Shown one piece after another: positions 1 to 8,079 of a stretch of DNA of 64,000 bases. Position 1 is the first letter of the stretch. Each line of letters starts with the position of its first letter. Made by a program: the position numbers and the translations under genes. A model generated the notes under the pieces. That model was not told the origin of the DNA. It saw only the letters and a program-made list of their open reading frames with translations, and did no database searches. Source of the stretch: Sphingomonadaceae bacterium (GTDB lineage: Bacteria; Pseudomonadota; Alphaproteobacteria; Sphingomonadales; Sphingomonadaceae); assembly GCA_947477745.1 (NCBI GenBank), contig CANJUF010000015.1, positions 1 through 64,000 on the forward strand. Direction: 5' to 3'.

Positions 1-149
1 ACTTCGGCCGACCTGTCAGACGAACCGTCATCAACCACGATCACCTCGATCGGAGCGTAAGTCTGGGCCAACACGCTTTCTATCGCAGCGCCGATATAGC
101 GTTCAGCGTTGAAGCACGGCAAACAGATGGAAACGAGCGGATTACTCAC
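1..149 (-). CDS. Family 2 glycosyltransferase, N-terminal part (cut by window edge)
   Basis: The first 49 residues of a protein that runs off the left edge. The translation shows the GT2 opening: a first beta strand with [15 protein letters not shown], then [21 protein letters not shown], the nucleotide-sugar binding strand ending in the DDGS signature. Such enzymes transfer sugars during exopolysaccharide, LPS or protein glycosylation; the substrate cannot be told from this piece. The start is GTG at 149, because an in-frame TAG lies four codons upstream. The GTG overlaps the TGA that ends a transposase remnant, so the original start may have been lost or replaced when the IS decayed. No convincing ribosome binding site is seen. 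Confidence 0.8.
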   Translation of the reverse strand, partial: MSNPLVSICLPCFNAERYIGAAIESVLAQTYAPIEVIVVDDGSSDRSAE

Positions 150-304
150 GCCAGCACGCTAAGACCCAGCACATCGCCAAGCTCCCGGAATGCGAAGAGA
201 CCCCCATCCGAACTCAACTCGGCTCTCTGGAACTCCAGCCTTACCCGCCGGTCAAAATCGACCCGCAAATCCCCCGTGCCGCTTTCACCTGACGGGTGCG
301 CCAT
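146..304 (-). pseudogene. IS1380-family transposase, N-terminal remnant
   Basis: A 52-codon frame starting at ATG 304. From residue 12 it reads DLRVDFDRRVRLEFQRAEL and then SSDGGLFAFRELGDVLGL, which matches the conserved N-terminus of IS1380-type transposases (family pattern roughly VxFDRRxxLEF, then TSDAGLLAYRELDDALGL). A full transposase has over 400 residues, so nearly all of the catalytic part is gone. The frame ends at a TGA overlapping the GTG of the glycosyltransferase, suggesting an internal deletion that joined the IS to that gene. No terminal inverted repeats were identified with confidence. Confidence 0.65.
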
Positions 305-769
305 AAAATCCGCCTTCACACTCGACTATGATACTAATATATCTGCACTATTCATCCGAAACGTCAAGATTTTCCCGCGCCTATCTGGGAAATATGGGAT
401 TAATGGTCCGGCCATGCGCTGCACCTCAGTCGGCAACGGAATTGGAAATAGGACTGCGGCTTGGTGCGTATCTCCGGTGGGCGGGGATGTATCCTGCGGG
501 TGGCTGGGCGCTACGCTGGGATCGCTACTGGCAGGGGCATGAGTGTGAGCGGTGATCCAACGAGCAAAATAGTATGTAGAAGGAAGCGTGGGTCCCATCT
601 GAGCAAAACGGGGGGTGCCGGGTGGGTGGGGTCTCGTCTGGCAGGATTTTCGATGGGGTAGGGGGTGCCGTTTGTGATCCGGCGCAGGCGGGCGTGCAAA
701 CCGTGAGGTGGGTAGAAAGGTGGGTAATGGTAAAGCACCACCACTAACATACTGAAATAATTGTAGTGA
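305..769. other. Non-coding stretch between IS remnant and tRNA-Ser
   Basis: About 465 bases without a supported gene. Short open frames cross it but show no recognisable domain and no ribosome binding site. The plus strand is G-rich between about 590 and 740. It includes a potential G-quadruplex at 610-631 and the 10-base word GGGGGTGCCG repeated at 611-620 and 661-670, exactly 50 bases apart. It may contain further IS debris. Confidence 0.5.
610..631 (+). repeat. G-rich run that could form a G-quadruplex
   Basis: Four runs of three or more G separated by loops of 4, 1 and 1 bases (G6-TGCC-G3-T-G3-T-G4). This fits the usual G3 N1-7 pattern. It lies in non-coding DNA between an IS remnant and tRNA-Ser, and no function is implied. 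Confidence 0.4.
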
Positions 770-859
770 TGGCGGACAGGGTGGGATTCGAACCCACGGT
801 GGGCTTGCACCCACGCCGGTTTTCAAGACCGGTGCCTTAAACCACTCGGCCACCTGTCC
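770..859 (-). tRNA. tRNA-Ser (anticodon UGA)
   Basis: On the minus strand the 7-bp acceptor stem GGACAGG pairs with CCTGTCC. It is followed by discriminator G and an encoded CCA at 770-772. The anticodon stem-loop is CCGGTCTTGAAAACCGG with anticodon TGA. The long variable arm and the T-loop GGTTCGAATCC are typical of serine tRNA. The total of 90 nt fits a class II tRNA. Confidence 0.96.
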
Positions 860-960
860 GCAGATTTACGCGGCTAGCGCCGAGCGATCGGGTGCGCAAG
901 TCGTGCATTTCACCGCACGGGGCATTCACAAGACTGCGGCGCTGTGCAACGCTGCTGAGC

Positions 961-2001
961 ATGAAGGTTCTCCTGACATTCCGCCGCGTTTTACTGGCCT
1001 TGCTGGCGTCGTTAACTGCTCTGATCAGCGCCAGCCCCGCCGCCTCGGCCCAGTCGCTGAGCCAGGCGGGCTTTGAGGCTTATCTCCAATATGTCGCCGC
1101 CAAGGCGCGCAGCGAGGGGATCAGTGAGGCGACGATTGGCCGCACGCTTACCGGCCTGACGCTCAATTCGCGTGTCATTGAGCTCGATACCGCGCAGCCA
1201 GGCCGCCAGAACGTGCCGCCGCCGCTCGCTCCTTATCTTGCGCGCCATGTCGATTCCGCGCGCGCAAACGGCGGCAAGGCGCAGCTCAACCGAGTAGCGG
1301 GCGTACTGCCCTCGCTCGACCGCCGATTTGGCGTGCCGCCGCAGATCGTAACTGCGATCTGGGGGCATGAAACCAATTACGGGAGCTACACCGGCGATTT
1401 CGATCTTGCCCGCTCGCTGGCCACGCTTGCCTATGAAGGGCGCAGGCGCGCGCTGTTCGAAGGCGAGCTAATCGCGCTGATGAAGATGGTCGATCGCGGC
1501 GTGCCGCTGTCGCGGATGAAGGGAAGCTGGGCCGGCGCCTTCGGCTATCCGCAGTTCCTGCCGAGCATTTACCTTACCAATGCGGCAGACGGCGACGGCG
1601 ATGGTTTTGCCGACATTTGGGGCTCGGGCGCCGATACGCTGGCGTCGATTTCCAACTATTCCGTCAAGGCAGGCTGGCGGCACGGCCAGCCATGGGGCGT
1701 GGGTGCAGCACTGCCATCCGGCTTCGATCCGGCGCAGTTTCCCTCGCGCCTTGCCCCGCCGACCTGCACGCGGGTGCACGATCGGCACTCTGGCTGGAAA
1801 ACGGTCGGCGAATGGCGCGCGCTCGGCGTCAGGCCGCTTGGCGCAATCAGCGATGATGTGCTGACCACGGTGTTCCAGCCCGATGGGCCGGGCAGCCGGG
1901 CCTGGCTGTTAACCGGGAATTATCGGGTCATCCTCCAATATAACTGCTCGAACTACTACGCGATGTCCGTGGGGTTGCTTGCAGATGAGATTGCCAACTA
2001 A
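961..2001 (+). CDS. Lytic murein transglycosylase, MltB-like (SLT_3 domain)
   Basis: A 346-residue exported enzyme predicted to cleave the glycan strands of peptidoglycan by a non-hydrolytic, 1,6-anhydro-forming reaction in the periplasm. Residues 1-30 form a Sec signal peptide (basic KVLLTFRR, hydrophobic core, ASA cleavage), which is why ATG 961 is preferred over an upstream start at 892. The transglycosylase fold spans roughly residues 30-290. The catalytic glutamate is Glu137 in WGHETNYGSY, followed by WAGAFGYPQFLP and DGDGFADIW, all typical of the MltB group. There is no lipobox, so it is likely soluble rather than a lipoprotein. It overlaps rlpA downstream by 17 bases, so the two are probably co-transcribed. 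Confidence 0.9.
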   Translation: MKVLLTFRRVLLALLASLTALISASPAASAQSLSQAGFEAYLQYVAAKARSEGISEATIGRTLTGLTLNSRVIELDTAQPGRQNVPPPLAPYLARHVDSARANGGKAQLNRVAGVLPSLDRRFGVPPQIVTAIWGHETNYGSYTGDFDLARSLATLAYEGRRRALFEGELIALMKMVDRGVPLSRMKGSWAGAFGYPQFLPSIYLTNAADGDGDGFADIWGSGADTLASISNYSVKAGWRHGQPWGVGAALPSGFDPAQFPSRLAPPTCTRVHDRHSGWKTVGEWRALGVRPLGAISDDVLTTVFQPDGPGSRAWLLTGNYRVILQYNCSNYYAMSVGLLADEIAN

Positions 2002-2887
2002 CATTTGCCTTGCCGTGTCGGCATCGCTGCTGCTTGCCGGCTGCATGTCGGGCGGGTCGCAGATGAAATCCGCGCCGGGCCTGGCGGATAACGGGCCGGC
2101 GGATGATTATCCCGTCGTGCTCGGCGATCCGTTCGTTATCGAAGGGGTGACCTACACCCCCGAAGACGTGATGAATTATGACGCGGTCGGCTATGCCCTT
2201 GCCGGAGAAGCGCAAGGGAGCGGCGTGACCGCAGCGCACAAAACGCTGCCGCTGCCGAGCTATGTCGAGGTTACCAGCCTCGAGACAGGCCGCACGATCC
2301 TCGTTCGGGTGACGTCGCGCGGGCCGATGCGGGGCGACAGCCTGATCGGGCTTTCGCCTGCCGCAATTTCCGAACTCGGCCTTGCCGATCTGGCCTCGCA
2401 GGCCGTGCGCGTGCGCCGAGTCAATCCGCCCGAGGCCGAGCGCGCAATGCTGCGCGCCGGCGAGCCGGTCCCGCCGCGCATGGATACGCCGGTGGCGCTG
2501 CTCAGCGTGCTCAAGCGCAAGCTGGGCATCGATGGGGGAGCGAAGGCGGGCGCGGTTGCGCTGAAGCCATACGTTCCGGGACAGGACAGCTTGCCAGTTC
2601 CCGAGATGAACCCGGCCGCAAAACCTCCCGAACCGGCCGAGACCGCGCCAGAAAGCGCGCCTGCGGCTACTGCCGCCACCAAAGGCAGCTTCGTCCAACT
2701 CGGCGCGTTCTCCAACGAGGCCAACGCCCGCAAAGTGGCCTCGGGCGTCGATGCCCACGTCAGCAAGGCCGGGAAGCTGTGGATAGCCCGGATGGGTCCA
2801 TTTGCCAGCAAGTCGGACACTGACGCGGCGCTGGCGAAGGCGCGCGCTGCGGGCTATGGCGAAGCGATCGTCCGGCGTTACCCCTGA
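1985..2887 (+). CDS. rlpA: RlpA-like lipoprotein with SPOR domain and altered active site
   Basis: A 300-residue lipoprotein; the signal peptide ends in LLLAGC, giving lipidation at Cys20. The central part matches the RlpA double-psi beta-barrel (TAAHKTLPLPSYVEVTS, then TGRTILVRVTSRGP). Residues of about 235-300 form a SPOR domain that binds denuded septal glycan (FVQLGAFSNEANARKV, then WIARMGPF). In active RlpA the barrel carries a DRGP motif whose Asp is catalytic, plus an IDLS motif. Here these read SRGP and IGLS, while the histidine of AAH is kept. The protein may therefore be a septal binding factor without enzyme activity. ATG 1985 is chosen over TTG 1979. Confidence 0.82.
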   Translation: MRLPTNICLAVSASLLLAGCMSGGSQMKSAPGLADNGPADDYPVVLGDPFVIEGVTYTPEDVMNYDAVGYALAGEAQGSGVTAAHKTLPLPSYVEVTSLETGRTILVRVTSRGPMRGDSLIGLSPAAISELGLADLASQAVRVRRVNPPEAERAMLRAGEPVPPRMDTPVALLSVLKRKLGIDGGAKAGAVALKPYVPGQDSLPVPEMNPAAKPPEPAETAPESAPAATAATKGSFVQLGAFSNEANARKVASGVDAHVSKAGKLWIARMGPFASKSDTDAALAKARAAGYGEAIVRRYP

Positions 2888-2890
2888 AAT

Positions 2891-2919
2891 CCTCCGGACG
2901 GCGATTTCCACGCCGGAGG
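2891..2919 (+). promoter_or_regulatory. Hairpin that covers the dacA ribosome binding site
   Basis: CCTCCGG at 2891-2897 is the exact complement of CCGGAGG at 2913-2919, and the right arm contains the Shine-Dalgarno CGGAGG of the next gene (ATG 2924). Folding would hide the site. It begins 3 bases after the rlpA stop, so a ribosome finishing rlpA would open it. This is a plausible translational coupling device. Confidence 0.45.
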
Positions 2920-2923
2920 CTCA

Positions 2924-4102
2924 ATGTTTTGGACCACAGCGACAGGTGCCGCAAGGCAAGCGTGCCTTGCCGTGCTCGGCTTGGCTGCGTCGTGGGCGCA
3001 GCCTGCGGCGGCGAGCCTGCCACCGCCGCCGCCTGAAATTGCCGGCTTGCCGGTCGTGCTGCTGGTCGACCTCGGATCGGGTCAGGCGCTTTATGCCCGC
3101 AACCCCGACCGGCGGTTCCTACCCGCCTCGATGACCAAGGTGATGACCGCTTACGTCGCTTTCGAGGAAATCAGGCGCGGTAAGCTCAGACCGAACCAGC
3201 GCATCACCGTGCGCGACGAAACGGCGCGCGTATGGAGCGGCAAGGGCACCAGCATGTACCTGATGCCGGGGGAGCAGCTTGGCGTAACCAGCCTGCTGCA
3301 CGGCGTTATGACCGCATCGGCCAACGATGCCGCAATTGTGCTCGCCGAGGGCCACGCCGGTTCAGTTAGAGGCTGGACCTACCTGATGAACCATACCGCG
3401 CGGCGACTGGGTATGAAGGGCAGCCATTTCGCCACACCCAATGGCTGGCCCGACGGCGGACGGACCTTTGTAAACGCCCGTGATCTTGTCCGTCTGGCAA
3501 GCGCGATGATCCGCGATTTCCCGACGGAATACGCTACCTATTCGGGCAAGACCTCGTTCAAATGGCGCAACCGTGTGCTTTACAGCCACGACCCGGTAAC
3601 GGGCGTGTTGGCGGGTGCGGACGGTATCAAGACCGGCTACACCCGCGAGGCGGGTTACAATTTTCTCGGATCGGCCGTGCGGGAAGGGCGTAGGCTGGTG
3701 ATGGTTACGGGCGGCGCGGTAAGCGAGGCACAGCGGACCGAAGCATCGCGCACGCTGCTTGAATGGGGATTTGCCCGGTGGCGCACGCGGCCCTTGTTCA
3801 AAGCCGGCGACAGGATCGCCAAGGCGCGAGTTCAGGGGGGAACCGATGCCGCAGTGGCGCTCACGTCGCCTAGCCCGATATATGCGACCCTTCCACTCTC
3901 GGGCGGGGGCAATATCCGGCTTCGGGTGATCTATAACGGCCCCATCAAGGCTCCCCTCGCGAAGGGTCAGACTGTCGCTGAACTGGAAATTCGCGCTGGT
4001 TCGATGCCTGCCGGGCGCGTCCCGCTGGTCGCAGCCCAAGCGGTGAGCAAGGGCGGGACCATGGACAGGCTGGTCAACGGGCTTAAGAACCTGTTTTCAT
4101 GA
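2924..4102 (+). CDS. dacA: D-alanyl-D-alanine carboxypeptidase (PBP5/6 family)
   Basis: A 392-residue class A low-molecular-weight PBP that removes the terminal D-Ala of peptidoglycan pentapeptides in the periplasm. After a signal peptide (residues 1-30) the three serine-peptidase S11 motifs are present: Ser69-Met-Thr-Lys72 (nucleophile and base), Ser132-Ala-Asn134, and Lys236-Thr-Gly238. A C-terminal PBP5 beta domain follows (about residues 290-380). The final residues NGLKNLFS suggest a short amphipathic membrane anchor. The start has a good Shine-Dalgarno (CGGAGG, 4 bases before ATG). The stop overlaps the tmk start (ATGA). Confidence 0.93.
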   Translation: MFWTTATGAARQACLAVLGLAASWAQPAAASLPPPPPEIAGLPVVLLVDLGSGQALYARNPDRRFLPASMTKVMTAYVAFEEIRRGKLRPNQRITVRDETARVWSGKGTSMYLMPGEQLGVTSLLHGVMTASANDAAIVLAEGHAGSVRGWTYLMNHTARRLGMKGSHFATPNGWPDGGRTFVNARDLVRLASAMIRDFPTEYATYSGKTSFKWRNRVLYSHDPVTGVLAGADGIKTGYTREAGYNFLGSAVREGRRLVMVTGGAVSEAQRTEASRTLLEWGFARWRTRPLFKAGDRIAKARVQGGTDAAVALTSPSPIYATLPLSGGGNIRLRVIYNGPIKAPLAKGQTVAELEIRAGSMPAGRVPLVAAQAVSKGGTMDRLVNGLKNLFS

Positions 4103-4734
4103 AAAGGGGTCGATTCATGACGCTCGAGGGCGGCGAAGGGGCAGGCAAAAGCACCCAGGCGCGGCTGCTGGTGGCTGCGCTTGCCGCGCGCGGGATCGAT
4201 GCGGTGCTGACGCGCGAGCCCGGCGGAACTCCACTTGCCGAAGCGATCCGGGGCCTGCTGCTTACCGAAGGGGAAGGGCCGGGACTGCGCACCGAAGCCC
4301 TGCTGTTCGCAGCAGCGCGCGCCGATCATGTCGCGCGGCTGATCGCGCCGAGTCTGGCCGAGGGCAAATGGGTGGTTTGCGACCGTTTCGTCGATTCGAG
4401 CCGGGCCTATCAGGGCGGGGGAAGCGGCCTGCCCGACGCCGAGATTCTTGCCCTGCACAGGGTGGGCAGCGAGACCCTGCTCCCAGAGCTCACGCTACTG
4501 ATCGAGGTCGATCCCGAGGTTGCGATCCAACGCACCGCTGCGCGTGATGGCGATGCCAGCGACCGGATCGGCGGGCGCGACGCGGCTTATCACGCCAGGG
4601 TTGCCGCGGCGTTTAACCAGTTCGCCACGGCGGAACCAGACCGTTTCGCCCGGATCGATGGCAACGGCTCGCCCGAGCAGACACATGCGGCGATCATGGC
4701 CGCCATCGACGCGGCGCGCTGGGGGCCGGCATGA
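4099..4734 (+). CDS. tmk: Thymidylate kinase
   Basis: A 211-residue cytoplasmic kinase that phosphorylates dTMP to dTDP. The P-loop GGEGAGKST is at about residues 10-19. The substrate motif CDRFVDSSRAYQG is at about 95-107 (family DR[FYH]xDSxxAYQG). A lid region RIGGRDAAYHARV follows. Full length for the family. The start codon overlaps the dacA stop and the stop overlaps the holB start, both ATGA, so tmk and holB are translationally coupled, as is common in alphaproteobacteria. Confidence 0.95.
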   Translation: MKRGRFMTLEGGEGAGKSTQARLLVAALAARGIDAVLTREPGGTPLAEAIRGLLLTEGEGPGLRTEALLFAAARADHVARLIAPSLAEGKWVVCDRFVDSSRAYQGGGSGLPDAEILALHRVGSETLLPELTLLIEVDPEVAIQRTAARDGDASDRIGGRDAAYHARVAAAFNQFATAEPDRFARIDGNGSPEQTHAAIMAAIDAARWGPA

Positions 4735-5702
4735 CCGAAGATACCCAATTCATCGGCCAGGACGAGGCATGGCGTGAATGGTGCTCCGCGATCGCCTCTA
4801 GCCGGATGCATCATGCATGGCTGCTTTCCGGACCGAGGGGGTTGGGCAAGCGCGCCTTTGCGCGGGCCGCTGCTGCCGAATTGGTGCGCCTTCCCGGCCA
4901 TCCGGCCCCTTCGCCGGTCAACCATCCCGACATCATCGTGCTCGATCATGCGCCCAAGGATGACAAGGAAGCCGCCAAGCGCGCCGAGGGCAAGGCTTAT
5001 GAGGTGAAGCGCAACGTCACGGTCGACCAGATCCGCGCCATGCAGCAGCGCCTCACAACCCGGCCGACGCTGGGTGAGCGCCGCGCGATCATCATCGATC
5101 CCGCTGACGACATGGAAAAGGGTGCGGTCAACGCCCTGCTCAAAAGCCTTGAGGAGCCGCCGGTGGGCACGCATTTCCTGCTGATCGCGCATCAGCCGGG
5201 CCGTCTCTTGCCGACCATACGCTCGCGATGCCGGGTGCTGCGCTTCGCGCCGCTTTCCAGCGAGGCTCTGGACGCGGTGCTGGTGCGCGACCGCCCTGCT
5301 GCCGACGCAGCGGCGCGGCGAATGGCGATCGAGGCGGCAAACGGCTCGGCCGGGCTTGCGCTTGCCTTTGTCGAGCATGGCCTCGCGCCGCTTCACGCGC
5401 TCATGCAGCGTATCCTGCGCGAAGGCGATCCGCTGTTTGCCCTGCGCGGCGCGCTCGCCAACGAAATCGGTGCCCGCCCGAGCCGCGAAAAGCTGTTCGC
5501 GACGCTTGACCTCGCACGCGCAAGCCTCTCCGACGGTCTGGTGGATACGCCTCGCGAGCGGCAGCTGCGCGTGATCGAGGCGCACGGCGAGCTGACCCGG
5601 CTAGCAGCGCGCGCGCCAACCTACAATTACGATCCCGGCCTGCTCGTCATGGAAATTGGCGGGTTGCTGGCCAGTGCGGCGGTATCTAGAGAGACGGCTT
5701 AG
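4731..5702 (+). CDS. holB: DNA polymerase III delta-prime subunit
   Basis: A 323-residue subunit of the clamp loader that opens and loads the beta sliding clamp. It is AAA+-like with SGPRGLGKRAFARAAAAEL near residues 30-48. It then has VDQIRAMQQRL, RRAIIIDPADDMEKGAVNALLKSLEEPP (the region equivalent to Walker B and SRC motifs) and IRSRCRVLRF at about 164-173. It sits between tmk and metG, its usual neighbourhood. The identification rests on these motifs and the context. Confidence 0.9.
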   Translation: MTEDTQFIGQDEAWREWCSAIASSRMHHAWLLSGPRGLGKRAFARAAAAELVRLPGHPAPSPVNHPDIIVLDHAPKDDKEAAKRAEGKAYEVKRNVTVDQIRAMQQRLTTRPTLGERRAIIIDPADDMEKGAVNALLKSLEEPPVGTHFLLIAHQPGRLLPTIRSRCRVLRFAPLSSEALDAVLVRDRPAADAAARRMAIEAANGSAGLALAFVEHGLAPLHALMQRILREGDPLFALRGALANEIGARPSREKLFATLDLARASLSDGLVDTPRERQLRVIEAHGELTRLAARAPTYNYDPGLLVMEIGGLLASAAVSRETA

Positions 5703-5740
5703 TTTCCTGCCCTCGATATTTGGAAAGCTCCGCGCCGCCC

Positions 5741-7303
5741 ATGGCCGAACCCTATTACCTTACCACCGCGATCAGCTATCCCAACGGCAAGCCGCATATC
5801 GGCCATGCCTACGAAGCGATTGCTGCCGATGTCATCGCGCGATTCCAACGGATGAACGGGCGCGACGTTCGGCTCGTCACCGGCACCGACGAACACGGCC
5901 TCAAGATGGCGCAGACGGCGCGCGCGGCGGGGCGCGATACGATGCTCTTCGCCACGGAAATGTCGGACCATTTCCGCGAGATGTGCGCGAAACTCAACAT
6001 CTCAATCGATGCCTTTTGCCGTACCACCGATGCGCGCCATTTCGAGGCCAGCATCGCCCTGTGGGAGGCGATGGCGGCATCGGGAGACCTCTATCTCGAC
6101 CGCTACGAAGGCTGGTATTCGGTCCGCGACGAGGCCTATTACGGCGAGAACGAGATCAGCGATGGTGAAGGGGGCGTCAAGCTCTCGCCGCAGGGCACCC
6201 CGGTTGAATGGACGGTGGAGGAGAGCTGGTTCTTCCGACTTTCGAAGTACCAGGATTTCCTGATCGAGCTAAACGAAACGCCCGGCTTTCTCGAACCCGA
6301 AAGCCGCCGCAACGAAGTGCTCGCTTTCCTCAAGGGCAACGAACTGCGCGATCTTTCGGTTTCGCGCACGAGTTTCGACTGGGGCGTACCGGTCCCGGGC
6401 AGTCCGGGCCACGTCATGTATGTGTGGGTCGATGCGCTTACCACTTACCTGACCGGCATCGGTTTTCCTGACAGGGACGGGGATTTCGCGCGGTTCTGGC
6501 CGGCCGATCTGCACCTGATCGGCAAGGATATCGTGCGGTTCCACACGGTCTACTGGCCTGCATTCCTCAAGTCGGCGGGGCTGCCGCTGCCGAACAAGGT
6601 GTTCGGCCACGGCTTCCTGCTGCATCGCGGCGAGAAAATGTCGAAGTCGCTGGGCAATGTCGTCGATCCGCTCGAACTGGCGGATGTGTTCGGCGTCGAC
6701 CAGCTGCGCTATTTTCTTATGCGCGAGATCGCTTTCGGGCAGGACGGTTCGTACTCGGCCGAAGCCATCGTCACGCGCTGCAATGCGGAGCTGGCGAACA
6801 GCTTCGGCAATCTGGCGCAACGGGTTCTTTCGATGATTTTCAAGAACCTGTATGGTGTTCTTACTGCAGAGCACGAGGGTGACTACGCGCTGGAGGTAAC
6901 TTCAGTGCGTGCAAACATTACGAGCATGCGGTTGAGCTTCGATCACTTGAACTTCAGCGATGGTCTCGACAACTGGATGCGAGCCGTCTTCGCCTGCAAT
7001 CAGTATGTTGATGAGCAGGCGCCTTGGGCTCTGAAAAAGACCGACCCTGACCGCATGGCGGCAGTGTTGATGACACTGTTCCGCTGCGTGCGCGATCTCG
7101 CCATTGCCGTGCGCCCGGTTGTTCCGTCCTCCATCGACCGCTTGCTTGACCAGATGGGCATCGCCGACGAGGCGCGCGACTTCGCGGCGCTGGAAAATGA
7201 GAATTGGTTTCCTGACCTTGTTGCTTCGGGATTTCGCATCGAGCAGCCGCAGGGTGTTTTCCCCCGCCTTGAAATGCCCGAGGTGGCGGAAGAGGCCAGC
7301 TGA
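5741..7303 (+). CDS. metG: Methionyl-tRNA synthetase
   Basis: A 520-residue class I aminoacyl-tRNA synthetase that charges tRNA-Met. The HIGH-type motif is PHIGHAY near residue 21, and KMSKS is GEKMSKSLGNVV near residue 303. The C-terminal anticodon-binding helical domain is present, but there is no appended EMAP-type dimerisation domain, so this is the short form. ATG 5741 is chosen because the protein then begins MAEPYYLTTAISYPNGKPHIGH; an in-frame TTG lies 21 bases upstream. The stop overlaps the tatD start (TGATG). Confidence 0.95.
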   Translation: MAEPYYLTTAISYPNGKPHIGHAYEAIAADVIARFQRMNGRDVRLVTGTDEHGLKMAQTARAAGRDTMLFATEMSDHFREMCAKLNISIDAFCRTTDARHFEASIALWEAMAASGDLYLDRYEGWYSVRDEAYYGENEISDGEGGVKLSPQGTPVEWTVEESWFFRLSKYQDFLIELNETPGFLEPESRRNEVLAFLKGNELRDLSVSRTSFDWGVPVPGSPGHVMYVWVDALTTYLTGIGFPDRDGDFARFWPADLHLIGKDIVRFHTVYWPAFLKSAGLPLPNKVFGHGFLLHRGEKMSKSLGNVVDPLELADVFGVDQLRYFLMREIAFGQDGSYSAEAIVTRCNAELANSFGNLAQRVLSMIFKNLYGVLTAEHEGDYALEVTSVRANITSMRLSFDHLNFSDGLDNWMRAVFACNQYVDEQAPWALKKTDPDRMAAVLMTLFRCVRDLAIAVRPVVPSSIDRLLDQMGIADEARDFAALENENWFPDLVASGFRIEQPQGVFPRLEMPEVAEEAS

Positions 7304-8079
7304 TGCTGATCGATTCGCATTGCCACCTGCAATACAAGGGCCTGGTCGAGGACCAGCAGGGCGTGCTGTCCCGCGCGCGCACGGCCGGGATAGGTGGTTT
7401 CCTCAATATCTCGACGCGCCGCAGCGAGTGGGACGCCGTGGTGGCTACCGCCGCTCGCGAGCCGGACGTCTGGGCCTCGGTTGGCATACACCCGCACGAG
7501 GCGGACAAGCACGCAGATCTTGGCGCGCAGGCCCTGCTCGATGCTGCTGCGCATCCCAGGGTCATCGGCATCGGCGAGACGGGTCTCGACTACTATTACG
7601 ACCATTCCGACCGCGCGACTCAAGCCGAGCTGTTCCGTACGCACCTGACCGTGGCGCGCGAGACCGGCCTTCCCGCGATCATCCACACCCGCGATGCCGA
7701 GGAAGATACCGCACGGATCGTGACCGAGGAGATGGGGAAGGGGGCCTTCCCCGCCCTGATTCACTGTTTCACGGCGTCAGCGCAATTTGCCCGGCAGATG
7801 CTGGATCTGGGCCTGACGATTTCACTGTCTGGCATCGTGACATTCAAAAACGCCAAGGACTTGCAGGAGGTAGCGAAACATTTACCCGAGGATCGCCTGC
7901 TGGTCGAAACCGACGCGCCGTTCCTTGCTCCGGTTCCGCATCGCGGCGCGGTGTGCGAGCCATCCTTTACCGCAGATACGGCGCGCTTCGTTGCCGATCT
8001 CCGGGGTATCGAAGCCGCAAGGCTCGCCGAGATAACCTCGCGCAATTTCTTCGCCTTGTTCACCAAGGCGGCGCTGTGA
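7303..8079 (+). CDS. tatD: TatD-family metal-dependent hydrolase/deoxyribonuclease
   Basis: A 258-residue TIM-barrel hydrolase. Metal ligands and motifs are visible in order: DSHCHL at residues 4-9, GIGETGLDYYY around 88-98, IHTRDAEEDT, IHCFTASAQFARQML, and VETDAPFLAPVPHRG near 205-219 (family LETDxPxLxPxxxRG). Members act as 3'-5' DNases or on D-amino-acyl substrates; the precise role here is not shown. It overlaps metG by one base and the next gene by four (GTGA). Confidence 0.92.
   Translation: MLIDSHCHLQYKGLVEDQQGVLSRARTAGIGGFLNISTRRSEWDAVVATAAREPDVWASVGIHPHEADKHADLGAQALLDAAAHPRVIGIGETGLDYYYDHSDRATQAELFRTHLTVARETGLPAIIHTRDAEEDTARIVTEEMGKGAFPALIHCFTASAQFARQMLDLGLTISLSGIVTFKNAKDLQEVAKHLPEDRLLVETDAPFLAPVPHRGAVCEPSFTADTARFVADLRGIEAARLAEITSRNFFALFTKAAL

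Noticed and set aside
328..555. 75-codon plus-strand open frame near the IS remnant
   Set aside because: No ribosome binding site and no recognisable domain. The Trp/Gly-rich end looks protein-like, but the evidence is too weak to call a gene.
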